Positions 45,920 to 57,068 of a DNA stretch of 64,000 nucleotides are shown piece after piece (positions within the stretch are counted from its first letter, which is position 1; every line of letters starts with the position of its first letter). A model generated the notes under the pieces. The model saw nothing but the letters and a program-made list of their open reading frames with translations, had not been told where the DNA came from and made no database searches. The DNA is from Zoroaster sp. YZ-2022 (Eukaryota; Echinodermata; Asteroidea; Forcipulatida; Zoroasteridae): NCBI GenBank assembly GCA_029582265.1, contig CM055816.1, positions 87,815,288 through 87,879,287 of the forward strand, read 5' to 3'. The translations under genes were made by a program, and so were the position numbers.

Positions 45920-46384
45920 CCCTCGTTTTCTTGTCTGTTCATTGAGAGCTTTTAACCAAGCTGTTAATAACTGTCCAGGTGCCTGAGACTGGTGCATATA
46001 CATCCACGCGACTACAGAGTTTATCCACCGGCACGTCTCAGTACCAGAAGCATCCCCTGAGCTGCCCGGTGTCTGCCCCGCCGACGTCTCACTCCAACTA
46101 CCCCTCCCCGGACTTCCCCCCGTTGCCCCATCCACAGCATCCCTGCCCTGAACAGCGACTCCCTGGCCCTTGGTTTTCCTCCCTGGCTCAAGCCAAGATA
46201 CTGTTACAACTACCACAACAGCAAGGACCAACCAACCGATCAGAAAAAGGTCTAAAATGTCGAATTCTCCGGACCGTAGTGCGGCCAGAAAGTACGCTGT
46301 CAGACCGGCCATTTTGTTCCACCATTCACTGCATTGTGAAAGCACTTGCCTGGCTATGTCGTTATCATCAGCGCTCGTTGACAT
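45920..46384 (-). CDS. C2CD2L: C2CD2/C2CD2L (TMEM24)-like protein, first coding exon
   Basis: 155 codons from ATG at 46384 (an in-frame stop at 46418-46420 precedes it, and this is the first ATG) to a donor GTAGGT at 45919. Residues 43-65 form one hydrophobic helix (ILDLFLIGWLVLAVVVVVTV), an N-terminal membrane anchor. Residues 66-115 are Gly/Ser-rich and look disordered. Residues 119-155 (WINSVVAWMYM, then LLTAWLKALNEQTRKRG) match the start of the lipid-transfer SMP module of TMEM24, where W-x-x-A-W-x-x-A-L-N-E-Q precedes S-S-I-Q. C2CD2L/TMEM24 anchors in the ER and moves phosphatidylinositol to the plasma membrane. Phase 0 at the 3' end fits the exon at 31827-31922. I recognise the family; whether this is pro-orthologous to both vertebrate paralogues is inferred. 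The opposite-strand reading frame is a GC-rich shadow. Confidence 0.82.
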
Positions 46385-46714
46385 ATTTGGCCAAAACAAC
46401 AAACCGCGTACATGAAATTATTGTACACACTGTGAGATAGTTTATGTCCTGGGGAGATTTCTGGAGGCATTCACGAGGTCACGTAGACATTTTCGATGAG
46501 GTTATCAAGCTAAAATACCTCCAACGCTGTCGCGAGTTTAGCATTCCAAACAGTTCAAATGGTGTGTATTTTTTTATGCATAAAATTTGGCTACTGTCGT
46601 CGTGTACATGTACATGGGACGTGTGCGTATTCGATATATATTCAACTACGTGTGCATGGAATAATTACAATGTTATGTGGGTCAAAATAATAGGCACCTA
46701 AAGGGCCTTTGATA

Positions 46715-46720
<6 letters not shown>
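46385..46720 (-). promoter_or_regulatory. Region upstream of the C2CD2L-like start
   Basis: Non-repetitive sequence just 5' of the first coding exon. It should hold the 5' UTR and promoter if no non-coding first exon exists. A TCACGTAG word (CRE/E-box-like) occurs near 46480 and scattered CpGs are present; no clear TATA box was seen. The assignment rests on position only. An ATAA-repeat microsatellite begins at about 46718. Confidence 0.35.
46441..46717. other. Single-copy sequence upstream of the C2CD2L-like gene
   Basis: Not shared with any other part of the window; consistent with conserved proximal promoter or 5' UTR, see the entry for 46385-46720. Confidence 0.4.
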
Positions 46721-46757
<37 letters not shown>

Positions 46758-46760
46758 AAT
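46718..46760. repeat. (ATAA)n microsatellite
   Basis: About ten tetranucleotide units. Similar runs occur at 15272-15310 and 16795-16830. Confidence 0.95.
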
Positions 46761-47320
46761 AGGCCGGATCGTTAATAAAAGGCAATCGTGATATAATATC
46801 CTAATTTTATCGGTCCGTTTTTGTTCTTAATGATAATTCTATTAATTAAAGGTAAATAGATAACTGTTATTTTTTCTAAATCCCCAGGATTTGTGTATTT
46901 TTAATCAAATCATTTATTTTATTTTTTTCATAAATAGATTTACTTTGTTTACATTTTATTTTTAACTGTAATTTTTGTTTACCTGAAGGATAGCATATTT
47001 ACATTATATCAAAGGTAAATATATAACTGCTATTTTTTTTTAAATCCCCAATATTTTTGAATTTTTAATGAAATCATTTTTTCGTTTTTAAATAGTTTTA
47101 CTTTGTATATGTTAACATTTTATTTGTTAACTTTAACTTTGTTACCTTAAGGATAGCATTTTTGTTAAATATACTCCCAGTACTTTTGTATTTTTAAACA
47201 AATCATTTTTCTGTTCTTTTCAAATAGTTTTCTTTGTATGTTTACAATGTTTTTTAAACAGTAATTTTGGTTAAATTCAGGACCCTTATTAATTAATTAA
47301 GGATGGCAATAGTTTACCTG
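46760..47320. repeat. Three diverged tandem units of roughly 150-170 bp, AT-rich
   Basis: Each has AAATCCCCA(G/A)(G/T)AT, a TTTTTAAT(C/G)AAATCATTT block, and a CTTTGTTTACATTTTATTT block then AAGGATAGCAT. No coding signal. Confidence 0.6.
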
Positions 47321-47489
47321 ATGAGGCCTACCCTGTGAAAATAAGACAAATAAAATGATTGCAAAGCTGCTTCAAAGAGTATGTAAATCTGAAATCAAGC
47401 TTATAATTACGTTGTGCCCTTCACAAGAAAATAGTGAAAATGTAGTCAGATTTGTTGTGTTCATCAAATGAGCTTCACCTTTTCAAATA

Positions 47490-47657
47490 TATCTATCTAT
47501 ATCTATCTATATCTATCTATATCTATCTCTATATCTCCCATCTATCTCTCCATCCATCTATCCATCCATCTCTCCATCCATCTATCCATCCATCTATCTC
47601 TCCATCACTCCATCCATCCATCCATCTCTCCATCCATCTCTCCATCCATCCATCCAT

Positions 47658-47693
<36 letters not shown>

Positions 47694-48025
47694 CTCTCCA
47701 TCCATCCATCTCTCTCTCCATCCATCTCTCTCTCTCCATCCATCCATCCATCCATCTCTCCATCCATAGATGGATGGAGAGATGGATGGAGAGATGGATG
47801 GATGGATGGATGGAGAGAGATGGATGGAGAGAGAGCTAGAGATAGATGGATGGATGGAGAGATGGATGGACGGATGGATGGAGAGATGGATGGAGAGATA
47901 GATGGATGGATGGAGAGATGGATGGATAGATGGATGAAGAGATGGATGGATGGATGGATGGAGAGATGGATGGATAGATGGATGGAGAGATGGATGGAGA
48001 GATAGATGGGAGATATAGATATAGA
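47490..48025. repeat. Inverted CATC/GATG microsatellite, 0.27-kb arms
   Basis: Left arm TCTATC/CATC units to 47767, then TAGATGGATGGA and the complementary arm. The irregular pattern of the left end (ATATCTCCCATCTATC) recurs complemented at the right end (GATAGATGGGAGATAT), so the arms derive from one another. Confidence 0.93.
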
Positions 48026-48544
48026 GCATTCCACAGAATTTAGTACATACGTAAATAATTGTCTGTAATTACCTTGTATATAGTGGGCGGTGATAAAGGC
48101 CAGTGGATGACACTGACTGAAGCGAATAAATTACTAATCGATAAAAATAGTATTTATGACAATATACACCGTATAATTATACGGATTTTTGTTTGTGTTT
48201 TTCACCAGCTGATTTGGGAAGAGGGCTAGGGTGGGGCAAAGGGGGAATGCTTGTCACCCCCTCTATATCGCGTGTAAATAATAATTTACATGTATACTAT
48301 TATGTGTCCCCCGTTTGTCATCCCTTCCCTTGTTCCCTTTGAAATTATGACATGGAAAATAAGGATCTATAGTGTTTGGTTGTGACTAAGTAACCTTGGA
48401 TATAGAATTTACAGTAATTTGTAATCAACTCGTTACCACGTCAGACCTAGCTGACCGACTTCAGTCGCTCGCTAGACAGATTGCCATAATTTCATTCAAA
48501 GGTCAAGATTACGTTAAAGATACACCGCCCGTATTTAACCATAG
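48026..48544. other. No gene recognised
   Basis: Apparently single-copy intergenic DNA between the CATC inverted repeat and the LINE relic. Confidence 0.45.
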
Positions 48545-49450
48545 AGAAATGTCCTTTCTTGTTATGGTTTAACTGGCAATTTCCAGAAATTGTTTTCATT
48601 GGAACATCGAAAATTTCCTATTAGAAATGAATGCAAATATTTCGAAATGAGATATTTCACGAAATAGCTGTCAGAAGCTTGGTTTAACTGGACAAAAAAG
48701 TGCCAAAATTAATATGGCGGCGCCCACCAGAAATTCATTTCGGTACGTATTTTATACTGTAAAACCATGCATCTCACGAAAAAAATTAAACACTTCCCAG
48801 GAGAACAAGAAGCATGAAGGATGCCCAAGCTCAAGTTAATATATTCTGAGCAGGTTGCATTAATCAGATGATGATGAATATTAGATTTGATTTTGAAGGA
48901 CTGACCAGGGATGGAACATTCACAACAGAGGCAGGTAAAGAGTTCCAGAGCCTGGCATAAGAAAGCTAAAAAAGGATCTCTGATGCTGTGAGGTACGAGA
49001 TTTTGGAATAACAACTGTATGTTGATGGGATGCAGATGACTGCCTACTCTCTTAATGTAAAAGAGTGAAAAACCACCCTTTCAAAGAGCTATATGGCGGA
49101 CAAGTCTTTTTGGAGTGGATAAAGAGTAAAATTGGTGTATAAAGAGTGAATTGGTAGCCGTTTAGTACTGTATTTTTCACTCGAATCAGAGTGGGTTTCA
49201 CTCCAAAAAGACTTGTCCGCCATATAGCTCTCTAAAAGAGTGGTTTTTCACTCGTTTAAGAGAGTAGTAGAAACGGTATGCTTTAAGCTGAATAGTTTAA
49301 AACTGTCCAGTGGATGAGGCAGCAGAGAATACAGGCATTTTACGGAAGACCGTGAGACCAGTAACTTGTCTACGATGCCTCAGAGATTGAATACCAAGTG
49401 CGTCGCGAAGATTCAGTGGAATTAGAGAGGAGATGGCTTTATTTTGAAGG
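48545..49450 (-). pseudogene. Decayed LINE-like C-terminal remnant
   Basis: On the minus strand, in drifting frames, 49450-49270 encodes LRDALGIQSLRHRRQVTGLT and FRKMPVFSAA, and 49030-48880 gives PKSRTSQHQRSFLAFLCQAL followed by ELF. The order H-R-R-x-V-x-G-L then R-T-x-x-x-Q-R-S-F resembles the region after the RT domain in several LINEs. Stops and frame changes make it a relic. It is interrupted by the TA-flanked element at 49047-49264. Confidence 0.5.
49047..49264. mobile_element. TA-flanked miniature element (CTCTCTTAA ends)
   Basis: TA at 49045-49046 and 49265-49266. The ends CTCTCTTAATGTAAAAGAGTG and complement extend into long inverted arms with AGAGCTATATGGCGGACAAG on both sides. Inserted in the LINE relic of 48545-49450. 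Confidence 0.85.
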
Positions 49451-49825
49451 ACTGTCTAAAATCCTTAGGTTTGATTGAGCTTCTGTTCCCCATTGTGCTA
49501 CTGTTATTTTGAGAAATGTTATTTTACAGCATTCACTTGCCCATGCAAGCAAAACAGCAATGTTCCAATGAAAAAAATGTCTATTAAAGTTGCCGTTAAA
49601 ATAGCGACACTTATCGGCATTTAGGGCCTCACGTCGGCAAATATAGCACCAAATCAAACTATCGAAGCAGGGGAAGGGAGCGTAAATTACAGGGGAAAGT
49701 TGGGTAAGTGAGCGTAATTTCTCACGCCTACCCACCTCCCCCAATTCAAAATATGAACAATCAAACAGATCTGAATAAATATTGAATTTATAATACAGAC
49801 AAGGCAATTTGTTTCTCTTCATTAA

Positions 49826-51148
49826 CCCTAACCCCCTATAGGTATTCTGGATAGGAACCTTCTTTAACCCTAACCCCCTATAGGTATTCTGGATAGGAAC
49901 CTTCTTTAACCCTAACCCCCTATAGGTATTCTGGCCAGGAACCTTCTTTAACCCTAACCCCCTATAGGTATTCTGGCTAGGAACCTTCTTTAACCCTAAC
50001 CCCCTACAGGTATTCTTTTACATGCATTACTTTAACCCTTTAGAAACCCCTCAGAGGTATTCTGGCTAGGAACCTTCCTGAACCCTAACCCCCTATAAGT
50101 ATTCTGGCTGGGAACCTTCTTTAACCCTAACTCCCTATGTATTCTTTTACATGCATTACTTTAACCCTTTAGAATCAGAGGTATTCTGGCTACGAACCTT
50201 CCTGAACCTAACCTCCTAGTATTCTGGCTAGGAACCTTCTTTAACCCTAACCCCCTAGGTATTCTGGCTAGGAACCTTCCTGCAATGAATCCTCCAAAAT
50301 CCATCAGTGCACTTATCTTCAAAATGCACCATGCATTTTCGTTGATCTTCCATATTCAGCACTTATGGCCTGTACTTCTTGCCAGGTAGTAATTTTGTCC
50401 CATTTGAAGAGGTGAAAGCACCAGTTCCCAACAGTGCTGAATTGTTTTCCCAAAAAAGTGCCCCTTGGACAGGGCAGGATTAACACCTCTGAGGGCCCCT
50501 GGGCACCTGAAACTCCAAGGGCCCCCCCACGGGCACGGGTCGTTCGCGTGCGGCCGCGAAGCGGCCGTGCGCAATATGCACGCTTCGCGCGCGTGCGCAA
50601 AATTTTGATTTTTTTTTCTTCATTTTCCTCTAAATATTCACAATTTGGTGATTGTCAATATTTAGATACCTTATTTGTCCAACTGACAAATAAGTCCTCA
50701 ACTATACAGTCATTGTAGTCTGTCAGACAGACGCACAAAGGCCTACATGCTAAGCTGGCATTCATTAGAAAATGAGTTTCAATCAGTTGACTTGACTTTC
50801 ATGAAATAAAGTTGATTTAATCAATAAAGGCAAAATAACAACACAAGGCTACTATTTCAAAGGATTTATTAATTTTCATTCACTATTATTCAGTGGTGGA
50901 AAGTAACTAAGTACATGTACTCAACTTTTTTTTATCTATTAGATAAATAAAATCAATTAGATAAAAACATTTTTGGGAAAAAACAATTTTGGAAAAAAAA
51001 TTTGGAAATTTTTTTTTTCAATTTTTTTTTTCGACCACCATGGAGGGCCCCCTGATGCCCAGGGGCCCCTGGGCATGTGCCCAAAGTGCCCATATGGTAG
51101 ATCCGGCCCTGCCCTTGGAGGATTTTGCAGGATTTGGGGTGGTTAGGG
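49826..51148 (+). mobile_element. TTAA element, epsilon family, large copy with tandem units and a nested hAT element
   Basis: TTAA at 49822-49825 and 51149-51152. The left half is about ten imperfect 42-bp units of the CCTAACCCCCTATAGGTATT type. The right half is the conserved TTCTTGCCAGGTAGTAATTT block, interrupted at 50470-51111 by a hAT-type insertion. Confidence 0.87.
50470..51111. mobile_element. hAT-type miniature element with exact 8-bp duplication
   Basis: CCCTTGGA at 50462-50469 and 51112-51119 is a perfect 8-bp target duplication. Ends are CAGGGCAGGAT and ATCCGGCCCTG. The interior is GC-rich near both ends (GAGGGCCCCTGGGCA) and AT-rich in the middle; no transposase frame. Inserted in an epsilon TTAA element. 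Confidence 0.9.
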
Positions 51149-51462
51149 TTAAATAGCAAGTTTAGTTATACATTGTTGTCATGGGCTTATCAATGATAAT
51201 AAATAATAAAATCCTTTGTTTAAATTTAAAATTGATTATTTTACAATCAATTTTATTAAAAGTATTTTTTCTGTCATACAGTAAATTACAATAAATATGT
51301 GAGACAAATTACTGAAAGGGTCTATATATGCAATTTGAAACATGATGCTTAAAATATGTTGGCAAAACTTGTTTCTTTTTAATTGCTAAATAATTTATGA
51401 GTGTTTTAATCATTTATGGCATTTATGTTAAGGACAAATTGACATAAAGATGTATCACCAAT

Positions 51463-52000
51463 TTTTAACGGCAATTTCAGAAAAATCTTCTTTTGTATGG
51501 GAACATCGTTATTTTACTAAACGGGAAAATAAACGTTTTAAAATGACATAGTTCTCAAAATAATATGAAAAGCATGGTTTTACAGTAAATATACTACTCA
51601 AAACAATTTAGGGAACACCGGAATAATCTCAGTTAAAGCAAGATCATTTATTTAAGATAAACACAATGTTGCACAGAATTGATGAGAAACAACTGCACAA
51701 TGAAACACATGATAAAGGATGCATGTAGTGATTACACATTTCATGACATGACTACTGAAAGAGAGAGGGGGGCTGCAAATGAAAATCCCGGTTCATGGAA
51801 CATTTCAAACCTATTTGATGTTAAAAATCCGGTGTTCCCTAAATTGTTTTGAGTAGTATATATGTACTGAAATTAAATAATGGAGGTTCCCATCAAATAA
51901 TTTAACTGTTTTACAAAGTATTAGCTTTCCTTGTTTAAAGGAAATTATCAATGTTCCAATGAAAACAAACAATCCCAGAAATTGCCATTAAGACCTAGAC
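51463..52000. mobile_element. Miniature element with GGCAATTTC ends (interrupted)
   Basis: CGGCAATTTCAGAAAAATCT and ATCCCAGAAATTGCCAT at the ends, with TGGGAACATCG / CAATGTTCCAATG inside. Split by the Tc1-type element. Related pieces occur at 2334-2690 and 48565-48660. Confidence 0.65.
51594..51856. mobile_element. Tc1/mariner-type miniature element (CTACTCAAAACAATTTAGGG ends), copy 2
   Basis: 263 bp, nearly identical to 16232-16493; TA at 51592-51593 and 51857-51858. Splits the GGCAATTTC-ended repeat of 51463-52000. Confidence 0.9.
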
Positions 52001-52218
52001 AATACCTCTTTATATTGTTTTAAACTGTCCAGATGCATCCTTATCTGCAAATGTTTAGACCTTTCAATGGCTCTTTACACTTTCTTTCGCTAACTGAAAT
52101 ACTGTGGTACAAAAATAATTAACCCTCCTGCTGATTGATCATTCAATATCATTCAAATGGTTTTGAATGATCAAGGTACTGCATGTGTACCAGCGTGTGT
52201 AAATGAATACACCTTTAA

Positions 52219-52603
52219 CCCTAACCCCATATCCTGCAAAATCCTCCAAGGGGCACTTTTGGGGAAAAATTCAGCACTGTTGGAAACTGGTACTTTCATC
52301 TCTTCAAATGGGACAAAATTACTACCTGGCAAGAAGTACAGGCCATAAGTGCTGAATATGAAAGATCAATGGAAATGCATGGTGCATTTTAAAGATAAGG
52401 GCATGTTTCCAAAAGTGCACTGATGGATTTTGGAGGATTCAGGAAGGTTCCTAGCCAGAATACCTATAGGGGGTTAGGGTTCAGGAAGGTTCCTAGCCAG
52501 AATACCTACAGGGGGTTAGGGTTCAGGAAGGTTCCTAGCCAGAATACCTATAGGGGGTTAGGGTTCAGGAAGGTTCCTAGCCAGAATACCTAGGAGGTTA
52601 GGG
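52219..52603 (-). mobile_element. TTAA element, epsilon family
   Basis: TTAA at 52215-52218 and 52604-52607; ends CCCTAACCCC and GGAGGTTAGGG. It has the ACTACCTGGCAAGAAGTACA block and four 42-bp units at the right. Immediately left (52122-52214) is an alpha-like start, TTAA CCCTCCTGCTGATTG, with CATTCAAATGG words and no right end. Confidence 0.85.
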
Positions 52604-52609
52604 TTAAGT

Positions 52610-52858
52610 GAACACACACTGTAAGACATATTGGGCAAACACGGTTGATATGTTGCCCAACACTGGTCAAAATATCAACAGGTTACACAGTTGGCTTACC
52701 ATTACCCAATGTTGGATCATGTTTTGCCAAAATATGTGAACAGTTGTGGTAAATACTGACCAATTCTGGGAGAAATACCTTACCGAACCCCATGCTGCCC
52801 AACGTTTGTACAGTGCAGTAGTGTTATATAACACAACTTATCCATTGTTCATTAACCG
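52610..52858. repeat. TTGGGCAA-keyword sequence
   Basis: ATTGGGCAAACACGG, ATGTTGCCCAACACTGG, ATTACCCAATGTTGG and GCTGCCCAACGTTTG repeat a TGCCCAA / TTGGGCA word in both orientations. Ends are unclear. Confidence 0.55.
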
Positions 52859-52859
52859 C

Positions 52860-54335
52860 AGGCATTTTGACTAGAAACCAACCCAAGTCCTCCAAAATCC
52901 ATCAACATGCAGTAAAAAAGGTACCCCCAATTGTTGGACTTTGACGGAATTGGTACAGTGGCAAATGCAAAGCATCCATGGCTTGGCTAGACACAGTTCT
53001 GAATCCAACAAAAGCAGCCGGTGGAGTTTGATGGATTTGGTACACATGGCTACACTGGGCTATACTGTAGAGTACTGAATCCATCAAAATCAATCAAGAT
53101 GTACTCAAAAGTCATCCAGTTGTTTGACTTGGATGGAATTGGTACAGTGGCAAATGCAAAGCATCCATGGCTTGGCTAGACAGTCCTGAATCCAACAAAA
53201 GCAGCCGGTGGAGTTTGATGGATTTGGTACACATGGCTACATGCTCTATTCACTGGGCTATACTGTGGAGTACTGAATCCAACAAAAGCAGCCGGTGGGT
53301 TTGATGGATTTGGTACACATGGCTACATGCTCTATTCACTGGGCTATACTGTGGAGTATTGAATCCATCAAAAGCAGCCGGTGGAGTTTGATGGATTTGG
53401 TACACATGGTTACATGCTCTATTCACTGGGCTATACTGTGGAGTACTGAATCCAACAAAAGCAGCCGGTGGGTTTGATGGATTTGGTACACATGGCTACA
53501 TGCTCTATTCGCTGGGCTATACTGTGGATTACTGAATCCAACAAAAGCAGCCGGTGGAGTTTGATGGATTTGGTACACTATGGCTACATGCTCTATTCGC
53601 TGGGCTATACTGTGGAGTACTGAATCCATCAAAAGCAGCCGGTGGGTTTGATGGATTTGGTACACATGGCTACATGCTCTATTCGCTGGGCTATATTGTG
53701 GAGTACTGAATCCAACAAAAGCAGCCGGTGGAGTTTGATGGATTTGGTACACATGGCTACATGCTCTATTCGCTGGGCTATACTGTGGAGTACTGAATCC
53801 AACAAAAGCAGCCGGTGGAGTTTGATGGATTTGGTACACTATGGCTACATGCTCTATTCGCTGGGCTATACTGTGGAGTACTGAATCCATCAAAAGCAGC
53901 CGGTGGGTTTGATGGATTTGGTACACATTCTGCTCTATTCGCTGGGCTATACTGTGGATTACTGAATCCAACAAAAGCAGCCGGTGGAGTTTGATGGATT
54001 TGGTACACATGGCTACATGCTCTATTCGCTGGGCTATATTGTGGAGTACTGAATCCATCAAAAGCAGCCGGTGGAGTTTGATGGATTTGGTACACTATGG
54101 CTACATGCTCTATTCGCTGGGCTATACTGTGGAGTATTGAATCCATCAAAAGCAGCCGGTGGAGTTTGATGGATTTGGTACACATGGATACATGCTCTAT
54201 TCGCTGGGCTATACTGTGGATTACTGAATCCAACAAAAGCAGCCGGTGGAGTTTGATGGATTTGGTACACTATGGCTACATGCTCTATTCGCTGGGCTAT
54301 ACTGTGGAGTACTGAATCCATCAAAATCAGGCAAA
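52860..54335. repeat. CCATCAAA-keyword array, about 80-90 bp units
   Basis: About fourteen units of TGAATCCAACAAAAGCAGCC, GGTGGAGTTTGATGGATTTG, GTACACATGGCTACATGCTC and TATTCGCTGGGCTATACTGT. The keyword (CCATCAAA / TTTGATGG) faces both ways in each unit. A relative fragment lies at 22862-22990 (GGTACCCCCAATTGTTGGAC). Open frames on both strands are by-products of the periodicity. Confidence 0.92.
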
Positions 54336-54659
54336 ATCAGAAGGATTTTGGTGTTCTCTCCGGGTATCTGGGAAATTTGTCTGCTCTCATTTTGTAAAAT
54401 ACAATTTTAGTTTTCTGCCTGGTGTAAAAACTTTTTTTTTTCAATGATTAAAGCTCATATAAATGATACACTTTCAAAATTATAGTTTTATGAAATTTTG
54501 GCTGGTGTAAAAAAATGTAATTTTGTTTTTAATGACAAAAGCTCTAACAAAAAAAATACGAACTACTGGTTTAGGGCAACTATATTGTACATTCATAATT
54601 CAAGAAAAATCAATAAATTTGCATAGAACAAATGTGTGAAAATCACAGCTCAAACTGAC

Positions 54660-54842
54660 AGCAGGTTTGGCCAAAAATAAATATATATCAATATATATAA
54701 ATATATATAAACATATATAAATATATATATAAATATACATATATATAAATTATTATATAAATTAAATCGGGAGGGTGGCCTTAGCTTTCGATCCAAACCG
54801 GACCTTCATCAGAGGCTTTGACAAAGTACAATTATTATATAT
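54660..54842. repeat. AT-rich ATATAA-type low-complexity sequence
   Basis: (ATATATAA)n-like run with one non-repetitive segment TCGGGAGGGTGGCCTTAGCT. Confidence 0.85.
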
Positions 54843-54960
54843 ATATATAAACGGGTAGCGAGCAAAGAAAAATTGGCTGATGCTGGACTCGAACCCGCGA
54901 TCTCTTGAATACCGTACGAGCACTCTACCAACTGAGCTAACCAGCTAACCGTATGTTGGT
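54843..54960 (-). mobile_element. tRNA-derived SINE (family D), copy 1
   Basis: On the minus strand GGTTAGCTCAGTTGGTAGAG and GCGGGTTCGAGTCCAGC form D and T arms; the tail is AATTTTTCTTTGCTCGCTAC then TATATA. The acceptor stem does not close, so it is not a working tRNA gene. Confidence 0.75.
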
Positions 54961-55169
54961 GGGCGGTCCACTTATGCCAATTTTCTATTGCTCTATGGGG
55001 CCAGGTCAGAGGCCAAACCATATCTGCCGAGTAGCCAGTGATCAAGCCCCGGTCAGATGCAAACAACCCAGGTAACAGCAGGAGCGGGGATCACACAACT
55101 TGTTTGGGACACAAGCCTTTTACGTGGTTGTACACAAAGTAGATTTATAGGGAGAAACTGACCTGAATA

Positions 55170-55272
55170 TTATATAAACGGGTAGCGAGCAAAGAAAAAT
55201 TGGCTGATGCCGGACTCGAACCCACAACCTCTCGAATACCATACAAGCGCTCTACCAACTGAGCTAACCAGC

Positions 55273-55275
<3 letters not shown>
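55170..55275 (-). mobile_element. tRNA-derived SINE (family D), copy 2
   Basis: Same head and same AATTTTTCTTTGCTCGCTAC tail as copy 1, 330 bp away in the same orientation; head flanked by an AT microsatellite (55276-55322). The shared non-tRNA tail shows it is a SINE. Confidence 0.78.

Positions 55276-55322
<47 letters not shown>
55265..55322. repeat. (AT)n microsatellite
   Basis: About 26 AT units between SINE D copy 2 and the following repeat. Confidence 0.97.
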
Positions 55323-55324
<2 letters not shown>

Positions 55325-55700
55325 TTTCTGGTGATAGGTAGGCTTCAAAATTGGTGCGGAAGCACGCTTTTAAAAATTGTTATTTTATTTAAAAAAATTT
55401 TAAAGTGATAGTGTGACACGTATTTATATGCGGTTACTGGAAACAGACCCAATTTCCCATACACAAAGTATGGTTGCTATTAGAGAGGCTGCGCAAATCC
55501 AGCAAACGTTCATATCCCTAATGTGAACAAGTCGTTTAAAACACAGCACGGCAGAATTCCACTCGATCCAGCCATTTTGGCTGCAATTGAACATCGTTTT
55601 ATAGCAAAAAAAATAAAAGAGAAAACTAAAAATGCTGATATGCGGGTCTGAGGCGACGCATGCAGAGACTGGAAACCACAGACTTTTTATTTTTGGTCTT
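55323..55700. mobile_element. AAAGTCTCCAGTTTCTGG-type repeat, intact copy
   Basis: CAGTTTCTGGTGATAGGTAG to AGACTGGAAACCACAGACTT; the interior has CATACACAAAGTATGGTTGC and CAGCACGGCAGAATTCC. Confidence 0.8.
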
Positions 55701-55741
55701 TGGGAGAAAATTAAGAATATCCATCTCTAAACAACAAATGT

Positions 55742-55935
55742 TATCGGGCAAGAACGGTGGTCGAGAGGTTAACGGGCCTCCACTAGTAAGCAGGAGGTCG
55801 TGGGTTCAAATCCCGCCCGAGTCACCTGTGTATTAACTGTGAGTATACAGTACTTCATACATATACATCGATGTCACAGCAAAAATCAAATCAATTGTTT
55901 ATCACCTGACGCAAGAATTTCATCAATCTATAAGC
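55742..55935 (+). mobile_element. SINE family B, shorter copy
   Basis: AACGGTGGTCGAGAGGTTAA, GGTCGTGGGTTCAAATCCCG, ending CGCAAGAATTTCATCAATCT. Confidence 0.85.
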
Positions 55936-56129
55936 AACACTATTTCATCACAATGCGATTTGCACTTTTTTTTCGGTAAAATCAATCATACAAACGCAAG
56001 AAACACATATGTAGGCATGATAGTACTAAATAATATTCAAAATATTCAAAAAATTTATGAATATTAAAGAGGATTTCTCAGCAAATATTAATAATTGACC
56101 GTTAACCATTTTGAGAGAGGTTAGGTGAT

Positions 56130-56222
56130 AAGGAAACTGATTTATTATCTAAACCCCAGTTCATCCCAGATTTATTATCTAAACCCCAGTTCATCCCAGA
56201 TTTATTATCTAAACCCTGGGTT
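56130..56222. repeat. 31-bp tandem triplet
   Basis: Three copies of ATTTATTATCTAAACCCCAG with TTCATCCCAG. Confidence 0.92.
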
Positions 56223-56269
56223 AAAATATTGTAAAAGTCACTTTCTCTGTCAAAACCCTTTAGGCCAAA

Positions 56270-56660
56270 AAAAAAAGGTATCTGGTTTCTGGTCATCGGT
56301 CGGCTTCAAAAACAGTTTTTTTTTTTGTTTTGTTGATAATCTTTTCTTTTTTTTGCCAACATGCGATACATGTGTAAGTGGGGAACAAATTTCCCATACA
56401 GTATATGGGAAATGAACGTATGTCCGATTTGTGAGGCCTTTCTTAGCCACCATACTTTTGTACATGATATACAAAGTATGGTGGCTAAGAGAGGCCTCAC
56501 AAATCGGACAAACCTTCATAACCCCTACAGGAAAAACTAGTTTAAAACACAGCACGGCAGAATTCCAATCGATCCAGCAATTTTTGGTCATAATAGGACA
56601 TCGTTTCATAGCAAAAGAAAAAGAAAATTAAAAAAATGCGAACATGTAAAGACCAGAAAC
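56270..56660. mobile_element. AAAGTCTCCAGTTTCTGG-type repeat with a 60-bp internal palindrome
   Basis: TCTGGTTTCTGGTCATCGGT to ACCAGAAACAAAATG; GTCCGATTTGTGAGGCCTTT and AGGCCTCACAAATCGGAC are inverted around 56465. Confidence 0.78.
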
Positions 56661-57068
56661 AAAATGTTTTATTTATTTATTTGTTTAATTTAATTTGTTT
56701 AATTTAATTTTTTTTAATTTATTTTTTTATTTATTATTTTTTTTTTTGGGGGGGGAGCCTTAGCCTTGAATTCAGAAACAAACTTTGGGTCCACTGGGGG
56801 AAAACAAATGCCCCTATTACTTTTAAAAATCGCCTTCCTTATGTCACCCTTGCAAATTCACCCCTTCAGTTGGCATTACCACTCTAGTATTGATATTTGC
56901 TTCGAATCCCTCTTGAAATTAGTAGAAGTCAGTCAGCATCGCAGAAATCACTTTTCCCACCAGGGTCTACATGCGAAAACAAGGTAGACCCTGGGAAGGA
57001 GGTTGCAATCAGTGCATTAATTATAGGGGCTTTAATAGCTCGATGAAAATGACCCCTTAAGTTGTGGT

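Noticed and set aside
45979..46440. Plus-strand open frame opposite the C2CD2L-like exon
   Set aside because: Antisense shadow of a GC-rich exon; the minus frame has the membrane helix, the homologous SMP start and a fitting donor.
47452..48034. His/Pro/Ser and Asp/Gly/Trp repeat frames
   Set aside because: Translations of the CATC/GATG microsatellite.
53423..54324. Long open frames on both strands at 53.4-54.3 kb
   Set aside because: Units of about 87 bp are a multiple of three without stops, so frames open automatically on both strands.
54896..54960. tRNA gene
   Set aside because: Box A and B are present, but the acceptor stem does not close and a second copy shares a non-tRNA tail; SINE.
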